A model generated the notes under the pieces. That model did no database searches, was not told the origin of the DNA, and saw nothing but the letters and a program-made list of their open reading frames with translations. DNA of 50,144 nucleotides, taken from Phlegmacium glaucopus (Eukaryota > Basidiomycota > Agaricomycetes > Agaricales > Cortinariaceae). The stretch covers positions 323,688-373,831 of the forward strand of contig MU130567.1 of NCBI GenBank assembly GCA_015039465.1. The letters run 5' to 3'. Shown in pieces: positions 25,603 to 36,916 of this stretch (its first letter is position 1; the number at the start of each line of letters is the position of its first letter). The position numbers and the translations under genes were made by a program.

Positions 25603-26276
25603 CACTCCTGGAAGTCACCAATTCTGCAGGATGCAGAATCGATGCAAAATGTAATGCAGGATCATGAAAATCTGCATTTAGCAGAATAATTAATTTTTAA
25701 ATAATTCTGCCAAGATGCAAAAAACAATTAAAATCTAGCCAGATTTAGAAATTCTACTTCAATTTTACTTTTGGTACAATTTTTCCTTTTGCGTGAATTC
25801 TGCAACAATTAAAATCCGATTAGAATGTAAGATTCTGCCTTAATTTCACAAGATGCAGAATTTATCAAGAATGATAAATTCTCAATGAATTTTGCAAACT
25901 CCAAAATCTTGTCAAAATTCATTATTCTGCATTTTGCAGAATCGATCGCGCATAGTCGGGGGCACATCAGCGGGCCAGTCAGTGCCCACTAGTACCCCCG
26001 ACCTATCAGTNNNNNNNNNNNNNNNNNNNNNNNNNNNNNNNNNNNNNNNNNNNNNNNNNNNNNNNNNNNNNNNNNNNNNNNNNNNNNNNNNNNNNNNNNN
26101 NNNNNNNNNNCTTAATTTCACAAGATGCAGAATTTATCAAGAATGATAAATTCTCAATGAATTTTGCAAACTCCAAAATCTTGTCAGAATTCATTATTCT
26201 GCATTTTGCAGAATCGATCGCGCATAGTCGGGGGCACATCAGCGGGCCAGTCAGTGCCCACTAGTACCCCCGACCT
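25603..26276 (+). repeat. Dispersed repeat family, copy A (contains the assembly gap)
   Basis: Starts CACTCCTGGAAGTCACCAAT and ends in a GTCGGGGGC...CCCCCGAC hairpin. The interior is studded with ATTCTGC/GCAGAAT motifs. Excluding the gap-associated duplication, the unit is about 390 bp and matches copy B at 41,871-42,261 in reverse orientation. No coding capacity. Its family is not known to me. Confidence 0.85.
26011..26110. other. Assembly gap (100 N)
   Basis: Exactly 100 N. The 171 bases before it (25,840-26,010) and after it (26,111-26,281) are the same sequence with about one difference, so the gap joins two copies or two alleles of one repeat end. The true distance is unknown and could be zero. 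Confidence 1.
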
Positions 26277-26281
26277 ATCAG

Positions 26282-26591
26282 TTTTCAAATGATGGCCTAC
26301 TTCTTGCAGCTTTAGGTGGAGGAAAAACAATGGGTAATGTCTTAATAATTAGATTAGCAAAGGAAAATCATAAGCATGAATGAGGGCATATATTTCAACT
26401 ATATACGCTACAAGATACAATACTGCAACTGCAAAAAAAGTACAAGCTTGGGATGTCCACAGGATGATGCAGTGACTTGTGTAATATAAACAGCGAAAAG
26501 CTATTAAAAAGCCTCGTCAGGTATAAGAAATAGGTCAAGGAAACAAGCATAGGTGAAAGAAGGTAGGGCAATGGGTGCTGCAAGCACTGAG
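26282..26591. other. Intergenic; nothing recognised
   Basis: About 310 bp between the dispersed repeat and the 3' end of the minus-strand gene. No feature was supported. Confidence 0.4.
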
Positions 26592-29573
26592 TTAGTGAAG
26601 TGGCACAACATTGTTGATGAAGGTTTCCGCCAAGCTTTTGCTATTGTCGATGAGAGCGTGTGATAATTTTTGTCCCCTCAAGGAAGAGACCCACTCAACA
26701 TGAGATTTCGGCTTGATTTTGCCTCCGCAGATGTTTGCCAAAAGTTTCACAAACCAAGTTTCGCATCGCTCCGTCCAGTCAATTGACCTGAGTCCACTAC
26801 AAGCAGCATTCCAAGAGGCAGGAAGAGGAAACCAGGACCATACAGCTTCTTGAACCCCGTAGCCTGTGTAAATAAATGTCAGGAAGGATATCATATATTA
26901 AAACAAGCCTACCTGTATATAAGGTATATGTCCCACAAATAGCCACAATTTCATTTTCTGTAAGTTCATCATCACAATATAGGATGCCAGTGGTACCCGA
27001 AGAACCAAGGTAGCCAACACGATGAGCTGTGACCTCAAGAGAGGGACCTGCCAAGACACCATTGACACTCAGGTACTCCTTTGCGATGCGACTGACTATC
27101 CCACCTTGCAGCAAAGCAGCGCGTCCCTGAGGCAATGAAAGGACAGCTTGACAGTGTAGCATTGCCATTTCAAAGTCAGCAACAGTGAACTGATGTGTTG
27201 TCTCTCTATGAGATGATGGTGTATATGGTTCGGCGATTGTTTTTTGACGTGGGCTGCAGGGAAGTGCCAATAGTGTACGGAATGGAATCTTTCTTTCAAG
27301 AAGACGGTGAGCAATTGTGACAAAGGTATGGGCTTGAGGATTTTTGATGATATATCGACAAACATATAAAACTGCAGTTGCAGAATGGACACCTAGAATC
27401 CATTCGCATGCCATTGATCGAGGAGAGAAAAATACAAAAAGATCTTTAGATGGTCGTTGGACATCTGTAAACTTGAAAAGATGTTCAAGAGGGTTGTAAT
27501 TTTTGGGGTGGAGATCAAATAGGTGAGGCGAGACTACCGAATTCTTGGCAATCTGAGATAAAAAAACACGAATGCCGCGTTCGTCTGATTTTGACACGGA
27601 GAGTTCATGCAGATTCTGGACAAAGCCTAAGGCCAACAAGAGTACCTCCCATGTATGGTCTGCGGATCCGACGATGTTGACCAAAGGAGTAGAATAACCA
27701 TAATTCAACTTCAATGTTTCCAGAACGTCTCGAGAGTAAGGAGCAGCAGGTGACTCCTCCACAACGTCCATGGCGTGATCCGTCAGGGGTGAAGGTGAGG
27801 AATGCATGCGATGCTCAGAGATGAATTGCTGTGGTTCATCGTCATTGTACTCCGTGTCCTCGTCAGAATCTGAGTCAGGCTGAGGGTCACCTGCTGCCGT
27901 TGGAAAGCAGAAATCCTTGCAGAAATCTCACTCATTCGACGCAGCATTGTACAACCTTTCCGATCTGCCATACAGAGAGTAAACATCCTCGTGCTCTCTC
28001 TTGTTGACCCGAACCCGCATATACATTTCTTGACCGCCAGATGACCGCACCTTCTCCCAAGTATACATTGTCGTGTTTTTTATGGGGCGGTCACGCTCAC
28101 GCGACTCTCAACGTTGACGATCTTGAGCAGATTCCACTCTGATCATCTCTGCCTGCCGTTTCTCCCTCGCAGAAAAAAAATCATCGAAATGGTTGAAAAG
28201 TTTGCCCTTTTTTTCAACTTGAGCAGTATCAAGCATGCCTTGAGCAGGGAAAGATGCTGCAGCTTCAGCAGCAGCCTGATGTTCCCGTTTTCAGGATTCG
28301 ACCAATAACTTCAGATCCTTGGATGCAGAGGTTTCCATCCGCAAAATGGCCGAAGTCTGGTTGATGAATATCCAGACAGTGATTTGGAAGACCGATGATG
28401 GTGCATGCTCAAGTCGGAGGAGGTCAAGAGTCTCATTGGTGATGGGGTCATTGCCAAGCTTGAAATACTTCTTCATGATGAGACCCGCCAAAGGAAGATT
28501 CGGAGAAGAGAATAGTAACATTAATGCCTGCTGGACCATTTCAACAGGTGGTTCCAAGTAAGAGAGCCTATGATCGCTTCTGATCGCCTGCTCTTCAGTG
28601 CAGGTCCAGGTAAACCAGAGCGGCACATGATGGTGATAAAACCATTCAATTTGAGGACGGCATTCTTCCTTATCTACCCATCGAAATACAATCCCAGCTC
28701 GCAGAGTCCTGAGATTGAATGAACAGACAGTTGATGAGCTGAGGCCATCGAGCCAAGAGTTGGCGTAATTATTCTTATTCCGCAAAAGGTTGTACCAGTC
28801 AGGTAACGGCGATGCCGGGAGGGGCGGGCGAGCGTCGTGATGGCACAATTTGACACGAGATATCAAATAGGACAGGAATCCCATCCATACAATGAACCAA
28901 TCACGAGAGACAGAGATCATGCACTTAGTAACTGCATGACTTTTGTGGGGACAATTGTAACGGAACGTTGAGGGTGTGGGAGGAGCATTCCCCTGGATTC
29001 CAAAAAAGAGTTGGATGCATCGGGCTGCCTCTACCACCAGTTCTTCGGACTTCTTCCACAGGTAAATGTCATCCAGACACATCTTAAACCATGTTTCTTT
29101 TGCCTCTAGCCTGGATGGTGAATGAAAACGGACTTCCACTTGTTCAATCTGAGGCATCCAAGAAAAAGTGCGAAAGGAGTGGACGTGAAGCTCGGGGCCA
29201 GTGGAATAAAGCTCACCCAGCCCCAAAACTCTGACCACCATATGGGTTGTTTGAACATGGAAGCATTGAGACGAGGTTGAGTGAACGGAGATGATGAATA
29301 TGGAGTGTGCGGTGGGATTATAACAGGTCAATTGCAGTTTGGAGAATAGAATATTGTTCCATCTTGAAGAAGAACACGTCCATTATTAGAGTAGTCAAAC
29401 GAGGGTGGTGACACGTGTTCTTGAAAACCATGGGTACTCGGCTGGTATGTTAAATACCAAGTTTTGTCAAGAGGAGGATGGGACGGCGTTTCTGGAGAGC
29501 AACAATGAACGGGATTGTAGTTTAAATTAAGGCAGAAACACTTACCGACTCTGTCTGATGGTTGGGTTGACAT
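26592..29573 (-). pseudogene. Multicopy agaric protein of unknown function, several nonsense codons
   Basis: Start MSTQPSDRVG at 29,573, a short intron, then PSHPPLDKTWYLTYQPSTHG and NGRVLLQDGTIFYSPNCN. A stop follows, then PVIIPPHTPYSSSPFTQPRL, a one-base shift near 29,225, and the long frame 29,331-28,291 (GELYSTGPELHVHSFRTF, DWFIVWMGFLSYLI). It continues past TGA stops at about 28,291, 28,105 and 27,930 into TMYTWEKVRSSGGQEMYMRV and the frame ending 26,797. A 49-nt intron (26,912-26,864) leads to the final exon ending at 26,592. This order matches a very common unannotated agaric family of roughly 900 residues. All in-frame stops are TGA. No catalytic motif is recognised. Confidence 0.75.
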
Positions 29574-30439
29574 GAAGATAGATGGGAGAATAGTGCGATT
29601 TCCCTTGGAAAAAGAGATTAATAATGGACTATAGCGCATAGAAGATATTCAAGAGCTCTCACAGTGAAGAGGACAACTACAGAAAACAAATGGGAACCAG
29701 TGCCCGCAAGAGGAAGAGCAACTATTCAGGATGATCCTAAACAGAAATAGGGACTGAGAAGATGCTGGTGCGGAATATCTGTACCAACAAGGAAGAGAGA
29801 GAGTTGTTATGTTGACTTGTCAGACTATAAATTGTTAATAACACATCCGTTGTGGCGGAGTTTGAATGATACAATAAGGCTACCCACCTGACTTGCCTCC
29901 TACCAGTGCACTGATTAGGATCATCCTGGTCAGGGCCCGTCTGTAGGTGCCTGGTGGCAAGTAACACACAATAAGGCTACCTCTGACCTGCCCGCAACCT
30001 CACCAGCGTAGTGCGCGCTGACTAGGATCATCCTGGTTCAGGGCTCATTCCCAGATATTGGTTCCTGAGGTACATTCCACATGAGTCTCGAGGCCCATGG
30101 TCTTCACTTCGATGACATCCGCCCCCAGCCAGTTCCAGCGGTGGATCTTCATTTGACTGTACTTTATAAGCAGGACATGACTTCTCCGATGATGTCTCTA
30201 TGGTAAGTCTCGTCTGATTGTGCTTTCCTTTTGAGCAATTGACAATTGAATTGGTAGGAATCGTTGACACTAGCCGTCTTTCTGCACATAGATGAGAGTA
30301 TTTGAAGGTAGGTTCTTTGACAACTTGTATTTGTCGTTTTGAAATACTGATTACTGTTATAATCTAGCTATGCTCTGAGTCGAAGCAAACTCTTCATCCT
30401 CCTCCGATTTTGCACATCAACGGACGCGCTAGCATGTCA
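29574..30439. other. Intergenic with a direct repeat
   Basis: Contains two diverged direct copies of a segment running from ACAATAAGGCTACC to AGGATCATCCTGG and CAGGGC (about 29,871-29,935 and 29,968-30,043). The rest has only short, unrecognised frames, including one at 30,270-30,028 on the minus strand. Confidence 0.5.
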
Positions 30440-31260
30440 TGCCCGCTGATCCTCATCCTCCGCACCCTTGGATGTCCTCAAAACCTAGCTTCTAAGTCAG
30501 TACTGGTGTCATTATATTTACATACTAGCTCGATCATACCTTTTTGAAGTTCGCCTCGGTTTTTTTGGTTACTTTTTTCTTCTCGGCATCGGACATACAC
30601 TTCAATCTTAACTTCAATGCATCCAGAACTGGCCAGTCCTTTGAGTACACATTTCTGATGTTGAACTTCTGCACCGTCTGCAACATATTATGGCGAGATC
30701 TACCTTACCCAATTAAATGTGAACTCACCAGTTGAACCAACTCCTCAAGATCAGCTGGCTTCTGCTTACTGTAGCACCGCTTTGAATCCAGTTTCTTTTT
30801 GACTGCATCATTGATAAATGTCTATTGTCAAGGTAAGAATTGTTCTGCTAATTATTCAGATATAACTTACAGTAAACTCGCTGTAGTGCTCCTCTTCCCA
30901 GCCCAATGCATTTTTGAGGTTGTACCCGCTGCTATTACTTCTGCCCGCTTCTCCTTTTGGTTTTGGGATTGTTTGGTGTGTCACTGCTATCCTCATCACT
31001 AGAACTCCCTGAATCTGACATTTCAGACAGTGGGGACACCGAACGAAGATCAAATCTGACAGACTGCTGGTGGTTCCTGACTGGGGTTTCTTCACTGGTA
31101 CACCTACTGTAGGGCACAGAATTATGCTGAGCTTGGCGTTGAAGATGGGCACCTAGATCTCGACGCAGTGTGATCTGAGGAGGAGGGGGTAATTCCTTCA
31201 ATTGGAATTCGATGCGAGCTGTAATGAGAGGGAGGTGGGATTTGACTGGGAATATCATTA
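30440..31260 (-). pseudogene. Multicopy agaric protein (GEAGR...GYNL...LGW motif), frame change
   Basis: Four or five exons with 45-55 nt introns. The first part is acidic and serine-rich (SDSGSSSDEDSSDTP). After a frame change near 30,960 it reads PKPKGEAGRSNSSGYNLKNA then LGWEEEHYSEF. Later exons read INDAVKKKLDSKRCYSKQKP and then NVYSKDWPVLDALKLRLKC, ending with basic KK-rich residues. The core motif belongs to a family I know as repeated many times in agaric genomes without known function. An unrecognised small intron could explain the frame change instead of damage. The C terminus past 30,500 is uncertain. Confidence 0.55.
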
Positions 31261-31488
31261 CCCACCTCCAAGTGTACAATAGATTTCTCTATACATTTGA
31301 TTCTATTGTCTCAAAAGTCTCCATATTAGTATTTCAAACAAGGCGTCGTGGACAATAGGCGTTACTATGCATCAATTAACAATTATGTATCAATTAACAA
31401 TTACGCCGCTAGGCTAAAATTCAGCTCCTTATCCTCATATTTGCTTCAACTACTCATACTCGTTATCTTCTCTTGATCATTGCACACC

Positions 31489-33196
31489 ATGGCATTCTTA
31501 TTTAAACAATCTACCGTTGAAGAGGTATGTAAACAACTATATTCCTTGGCTATGATAACATGGATGTACAGGAATATCGACTTTGCACTCGTCTGCCAGG
31601 ATCGGCCAGCCCAATAAATTGCCTTGCATTCACCCAGGATAGAAAACTCCTTGCTAGCGGAGGTATGTGCAGACATCTAATGATAGGATACCACTAACAT
31701 GGGTGTAGGTGACGATGAGAAGCTGCATATATGGGACATTGACAGGAAGAGGCCCTACCAAGTTATCAGCGATGAACTGGAGAGATGGGGTCAGGTCACC
31801 TGTGCAAAATGGTTGCCTGGCATCTCCAACAATGAGGAAGTCCTCTGTTTTGGGACTGGGAGAGGGCTGGTCTTGATTTACCACCGGCTTAAGGAAGCAG
31901 TATGTATTTATAACAAAATTGAAGCAGGCAAATATATATACTCACAATCGAACAGAACAGTTTCAAGGAATTATCAAATACTAGTGTCCTGCCTTTCAAC
32001 AAGCCTGTGGAATCTATCGACTATGACAAGATCAAGTCTCGGCTTGCGTTGTCAAGTCACACTGGCAAGATTAAGGTCTTTCATTTGGAGAAGAATGGTA
32101 TGAATTACTTGCCTTGAGTTGTAGATATTGTCGACTGAAGACTTCTTTCAGGGACATTGATATCATTATGGAGCAAAAATTGGAATGATACCAGGGAGGG
32201 TAAAGGCGTGATTCCACGATGTGTTCAGTTTACAGGCAAAGGTGAAAACATAGTGATATTTGGGCTAGAATCGGCCACAATGTGAGCGTGATGATTTCTG
32301 TAGAAGAAAAGAAAATTCATGCCATACTTTAGGATGTCCAAAGTGGCGGCTACAGGGGCGGATAGCTGGAGCAAAGTGTTGAAATTGAGCGTGTAAGCAA
32401 TCAATAAAGTTCGCAGTAATTTGAATCCTTACTTCAGAACAGGAGAAATGTCTGCTTTAGCACCAATCAGAAGTGGATGCTCATCGACAACCTAACAAAG
32501 GGGTTTGATCTTTACACCTACCCACACAGTTCACCATCGGACTCTTTTCCTATTGCACGCGACAAGGCTTTCATTCAGCAGGGTGTATTTCTGGAGGATG
32601 AAACGTCAGTAGCATGTGGAAGTGACCATGGTGAAATACATATATTTTCCCTTGGGACCTCTAAATGCCTACAGAAGCTGAGGCATGGATCTCAGAAAAC
32701 AAGAATCCAAGTGTTGAATGTATGTTCGCATTCAACCCAGTTCATTGTGGACTTTCTGACACTGCCGTTAGGCCTGTTCAACAGTGAATCGGCATTTGAT
32801 TGCAAGTGGTACGGATGAAAGTAAACCGGGTATTCACATCTGGGAAAAAAAGGTAAGGACATACTTTCTTGACAAAATTTAGTGTATTAAAAGACGTTAC
32901 AGGTGATGAAGGGACATCATGTGCAGTCGCACAGTGGTTGCGGATGTAATTCCATGATGGTCATATTGATTCTCTTGAATGTCGTTATGATGCTTATCTT
33001 TGCTCTTCTGGGGTTGAGTGGGAATGGAGGCTGGGACCGGTTTAACAGATGGGGTTTGGAGATACAAGCCATTCCGGATCTTAAAACGACGGGCCAATCA
33101 GTGGAAGAAATCGTCAAAAATGCACCGCCCTCACCGGAGCAAATTGGAAATGACTTGAGTGACCCTGAGCGGAGGAGTGAAGTAATATATTTATGA
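31489..33196 (+). CDS. WD40-like repeat protein with C-terminal membrane helix
   Basis: Short exons starting MAFLFKQSTVEE at 31,489. The next exon reads SASPINCLAFTQDRKLLASG followed by DDEKLHIWDI, a clear WD40 blade. Later parts are FGTGRGLVLIYHRL, SSHTGKIKVFHLEKNG, GENIVIFGLESATM, NLTKGFDLYTYPHSS and ETSVACGSDHGEIHIFSLG, all blade-like strands of one beta-propeller. The last exon (from about 32,903) has GCGCNSMMVILILLNVVMML, a single hydrophobic helix near the C terminus, then an acidic tail ending at 33,196. A tail-anchored propeller is the best reading. The order matches an unannotated agaric family. Exon joins in the middle (31,900-32,480) are only partly resolved, so decay is not excluded. 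Confidence 0.65.
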
Positions 33197-33348
33197 GCAG
33201 AGGAAATGGGATAAATCATTGTATGCTGGCATAAAAATAACAATTGGATAATACAATGAAAGAAAAATCCATAGCAACATTCTTATTATCGTCAGAATAT
33301 ATATAAGAGGTGATTGCAGTGTAGTGTAGTGTATCAAACACTCGAAAA

Positions 33349-35842
33349 ATGGAATACGTTCGCAATCACTTCCTATACAAAAACAACATTGAACTTTGTA
33401 ACCTTGATTCAGAAGAAAGACATGGTAGGCCTGGGTCCTCTGACAGCGAGATTGGAGTAGGCGGTGGGCCTGCCAACACCTCCACCACACCCCCGGAACC
33501 CGGGTTGTCCAATAGCCAGATGGGAGTAGGTGATGGGCCCACAGACTTGATGCAGATTGAGAGCTCTGGAGCCGAAGTTGAGATGGAGTCGAACACCAAT
33601 AAGTGTTCAAGGCACCAGGATCAAGCAAATTCAAACAAGGTTCGCATTATCACACAGACATCAAGAATCCCAACACTGGTAAGTGTCCATTACTTGTAAC
33701 AGGAAATTAATTGATGGTGTGGATTTAATAGAGAGAGGTCAGAAAACAATATGAAGTGAAGCTCCAGCGATCAAATATGGACTTCATGGGGAAGGCAGAA
33801 GAACGTATAAGGGAACTCAAACGATTGTCAGAGGCGGCTGAGCAACAAACTTCTGAGGAGAGGGCCCAGCGAGTGGAAGAGAAAAGACTTTACGAAGAGG
33901 AGGTAGTAAGGGTCAGGGAAGAAGGGAGTCGACGAGTTGAGGAGGTTAGCAAGATGGTTGAGGAGATTACCAGACAAGTAAAGGAGGAGGCTACCCAGCG
34001 AACTGAACAGAGAAGGGCTCACATCGAGGAGGTTGAAAGGATGAAGAACGAAGGGCGCCAACGCAAAGAAGATATCTTCAAGCGTGCTGAAGAAATTACG
34101 AAAAGAGCTCAGGAAGCAATCACAGCAGCCCTTGCTGGTAAAGAGGAAGCAGAGCGACGGTCCACCAATCTCATGGAGGAAACAGAGAAGAGGATTCGGA
34201 AAGCAGTGGAAGAGGTAAGGATAAGAGTGGAAAGGCAAGAGGGAAATCCTCACACCGAGAGGCAGCAGAGGGTTATTTTGAATTCGGAGGAGGCACCCGA
34301 CTCAGAGGCTGACATTGAAGCGGTCCAAAACTTAGTCCGGGTTCCAACTGCAGGACCATCAAATAGGGGGATGGATGAACCTTCCCTGGCCGAACACCAT
34401 TCAAGGGATATGAATCAGGGGGAACCTGCGCAGACAAGCCGAGTGCACTTTGAGGGAGGTATAAATGTTATGGGGAGCGAGGTGGAGGAGATGAGTGTGA
34501 GCTCACAAAGCGATGAGGAAGAAATAGAGGAAGATGAGGAAGAAGTTGAGGAAGTGGATGAGACTGGGAAAAGGAAAGGGAAAGGGAAAGAGAAAGAGAA
34601 GCGAAATGAGAATAAGGCAAGCAACCCTTCTAGCTTTTCAAATATTTTAGCTCAGCGTTCTTCCAAAGATTCCACTACCGCGGAGATTTTCTGCACCTCA
34701 AGGAGGGGCTGCGCCAGTCAAATCCATCTACAGAGGGATCAATCTGAGGACAGTGGTATGGCCACAGATACTTCCTCTCGTGCTGTACTCCATCCATGGG
34801 AGCGTATCAAGCGGTCGAAGAAGTTGCAACAAATCTTCGGCAGTGATAGAATAGATGAAGAAAGTCCGGTTGTTCACAAGAGGCCAACAAAAAGGAAACT
34901 CTTCCCTCAGTCATCCCTTTGTGGGTATCGGGCTATGAGGGCAGCGAGATTGGTATGCCTATATTCTTTGGATGGAGAGCACCCATCTCATATTGCTCTA
35001 GACTGCGATCAGGGAGTCGATGAACCGGCTTATGAACATCAGCGCAGATGCTGAGATTCATAAAGTTGATTGTATAACAGAGGAGGAAGCTGACGATTTT
35101 GAAGAGGGCCAGGCAGTGGGCCCCGAGCTAAATCCAATGCACCCGTACCTCGACACCAGCAAGCACACAAGGTGGAACAACGAACTAGCCAAGTTGTTTG
35201 TTGAACACCTCCAAGAAGAAGAGGAGGGGGTTACGTTCACGCAAAAGGACAAAGAAATGGTCGAAGAGATGTTCCTTGCTCGTCTTGGCCGGCTTTCACG
35301 TACGTGGCGAGAGTATTGGACCCTTAGCCCAGAAGGGCGGGAGAAGAAGAGGCAGAGGATGAGGGGGCTTGCGCAAAGGAATACCCGCAGAGTTGATGCA
35401 AGCTATTCTTTATGTGAAGACTTTGCATTCTGATATTGATGATTTATTCAAGCTCTACAATAATCGACTGGCCGTATGTTACGGGAACGTGAAGAACCGG
35501 AATGGCACCACAAATCCTGGATGGAAAGCAACGACTGAAATGGTAGAACAGCTTGGTCCTGCAGGAATGAGTTCAGACGAGAGCGAAGTGGACGCAATGA
35601 CCAAAAAAGTGACTTACAGGATCTGTAAACGTCTTTGGCGAAGCAGTGCATGCAAGGATCGCCTCCTTATGATCGATGCTGATCGTAATGTCACAAATGC
35701 CCTGGGTGGGGCCCGTGCTGGAAATCCAGCAAGAGAGCAGGTGAGGGGATCCAACGCGACGGTTAGCAAACGTACTCCAACAGTTGGCTGCCCTGAAAAT
35801 TACTATTTAAGGGTGTGGGTCTCGAACCTGGGAAGTAGGTGA
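33349..35842 (+). CDS. Coiled-coil protein with GMSSDESE-type C-terminal domain
   Basis: Exon 1 (33,349-33,678) and a 53-nt intron lead in frame to a long coiled coil (about 33,756-34,250) very rich in E, R, K and Q. An acidic E/D run (near 34,520-34,570) and a basic GKRKGKGKEKEKR patch follow. From about 35,020 the sequence reads NPMHPYLDTSKHTRWNNELA, then AGMSSDESEVD, TKKVTYRICKRLWRS and NALGGARAGNPAREQVRGSN, ending NYYLRVWVSNLGSR. That C-terminal region is a widespread agaric family of unknown function. At least two frame changes (about 34,680-35,020 and 35,400) must be introns or indels that I could not settle. The product may be nuclear, judged from the basic patch. Confidence 0.6.
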
Positions 35843-36110
35843 ATGGTTAAGGCTCTGAAGATAAAGACTCTGAAGGATTTTGGGGACGTACAAGTTGCAT
35901 AGATTTATCGATGGACCCATCGCCGTCGGTTGCTGGTCAATCCAAGGTAGAAAGGGTTTGAAAAGTAGTCTTGTAAATACAAATGTGCTCCAAAGGTTGA
36001 GTATGCCAAGAATTACTATTCGGAGGTGGTCTCAAACCTGGAAAGTAATTGAGGTTCGGACAATGAAAACCAAAAATAAATTGGACTTACAAGTAGCATA
36101 GATAAAGTCA
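35805..36110 (+). repeat. Partial direct duplication of the preceding gene's 3' end
   Basis: AATTACTATT followed by GGTGTGGGTCTCGAACCTGG (from about 35,801) recurs diverged near 36,012 as AATTACTATTCGGAGGTGG and TCTCAAACCTGG. The downstream pieces (ACAAGTTGCATAGAT against ACAAGTAGCATAGAT, and GGTCAATCCAAGGTAG against GGTCGATCCAAGGTAG) also repeat about 200 bp apart. Confidence 0.7.
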
Positions 36111-36277
36111 TGGATCCGTCGAAACAAGGTCGATCCAAGGTAGGCATGAAAAAACGAAAACCAGTACTGAGGATGATCCAGAGTACGAAGCATGGATTGT
36201 CGTCCATGAAAATGTCCTGCTATCGAGGAAATCGGTACTGTGGATGATCCATAGTACTGAGGATGAGGTGTGGAAAC

Positions 36278-36302
36278 AGTATTCTGGATGATCCAGAATA
36301 CT
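36278..36302. repeat. 25-nt near-perfect palindrome
   Basis: AGTATTCTGGAT, one central G, then its exact reverse complement. Related half-copies of TGGATGATCCA occur at about 36,170 and 36,241. Confidence 0.85.
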
Positions 36303-36360
36303 GAGCACCGTCGTGGTGGAACTTAGCAAAGTTGATTGTTGATTGGAAACGTGGTAAGAG

Positions 36361-36916
36361 CTTATGTCAGGTGGTTACAAACAAACATTCGTCAACACAA
36401 TAATCCCCGACATCAACCCTGACATCAACGTGCGAGCTTATGTCAGGCGATCACAAACATTTGTCAACACAACCCCAACATCAACCAAACGACAGCTTAG
36501 GACTTCCCTCCTACATGTTTTGGATCATCCAAAGCATGTATTGCGTTTTCCGGAATTATTCGAGTACTGTGGATTATCCAGAGCTACTTCTGTCTTTGCA
36601 TGTGTCTACTTGGATGGCACTTTGCATATTTCACCTCACAACAGGTATTTTGTCTCCTTTCTTTAAATGAAGACTATCGCTCATCTTGTGAAATTTATTT
36701 GCAGAGGTACCTTGGATCATCTGCAGTGCTTGTAATCCTTTTTTTTTATTGTTTTCGGTCGATCTACCCTGGATGGTTTCCTTGTTTTCACCTCACAACA
36801 GTCTCCTCCCAGGTACATTGTTTTTTCCTGCTTATCAATAGCTGTCACTCATATATAATTACAGTCCTGGGTCTTTATTTCTCCCAGGTGTTCTGGTTTA
36901 ACCACTGCACTTTTCA
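36361..36916. other. Noncoding; direct repeats
   Basis: Begins with two copies of a segment containing GAGCTTATGTCAGG and GTCAACACA (36,358-36,403 and 36,434-36,472). The rest has short frames with no recognisable product. It may include the 5' end of the transposon whose transposase starts near 36,917. Confidence 0.45.

Larger units (their letters stand above)
22705..25630 (-). pseudogene. Amidohydrolase-like gene (CE9-annotated type), split by two transposons
   Basis: Multi-exon gene read right to left. The oldest part (about 25,430-24,993) reads NPSSHPLALGATPRQVYIDG through VNLQGGSLAP. A solo LTR interrupts, then LTSYGSPLGLVEISLEPSTN to LDPLV. A hAT element interrupts, then NGNLPSILGKETAIIRAVDG, MTTAITAPSGRGFLQGLSTA, VALKQEYEDITGNDLRF, LPGPPLSKLSSLGALLAEGV, FEAFALASYNLERALGL and the C terminus ending RRVVDLF at 22,705. 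The layout matches the agaric amidohydrolase/imidazolonepropionase-type family often annotated CE9. The usual HxH metal motif is not apparent, as I believe is common in this family. Upstream of 25,430 the N terminus has stops and runs into a dispersed repeat, so the gene is certainly dead. Confidence 0.8.

Noticed and set aside
25603..26276. Calling the dispersed repeat a Helitron end
   Set aside because: It has a terminal hairpin but no CTRR after it and no clear A/T insertion site in the two copies.
27100..29000. Alternative genetic code (UGA as tryptophan) to explain the TGA stops
   Set aside because: Other genes in the window, such as 11,856-13,105, use TGA as a normal stop and have TGG for tryptophan.
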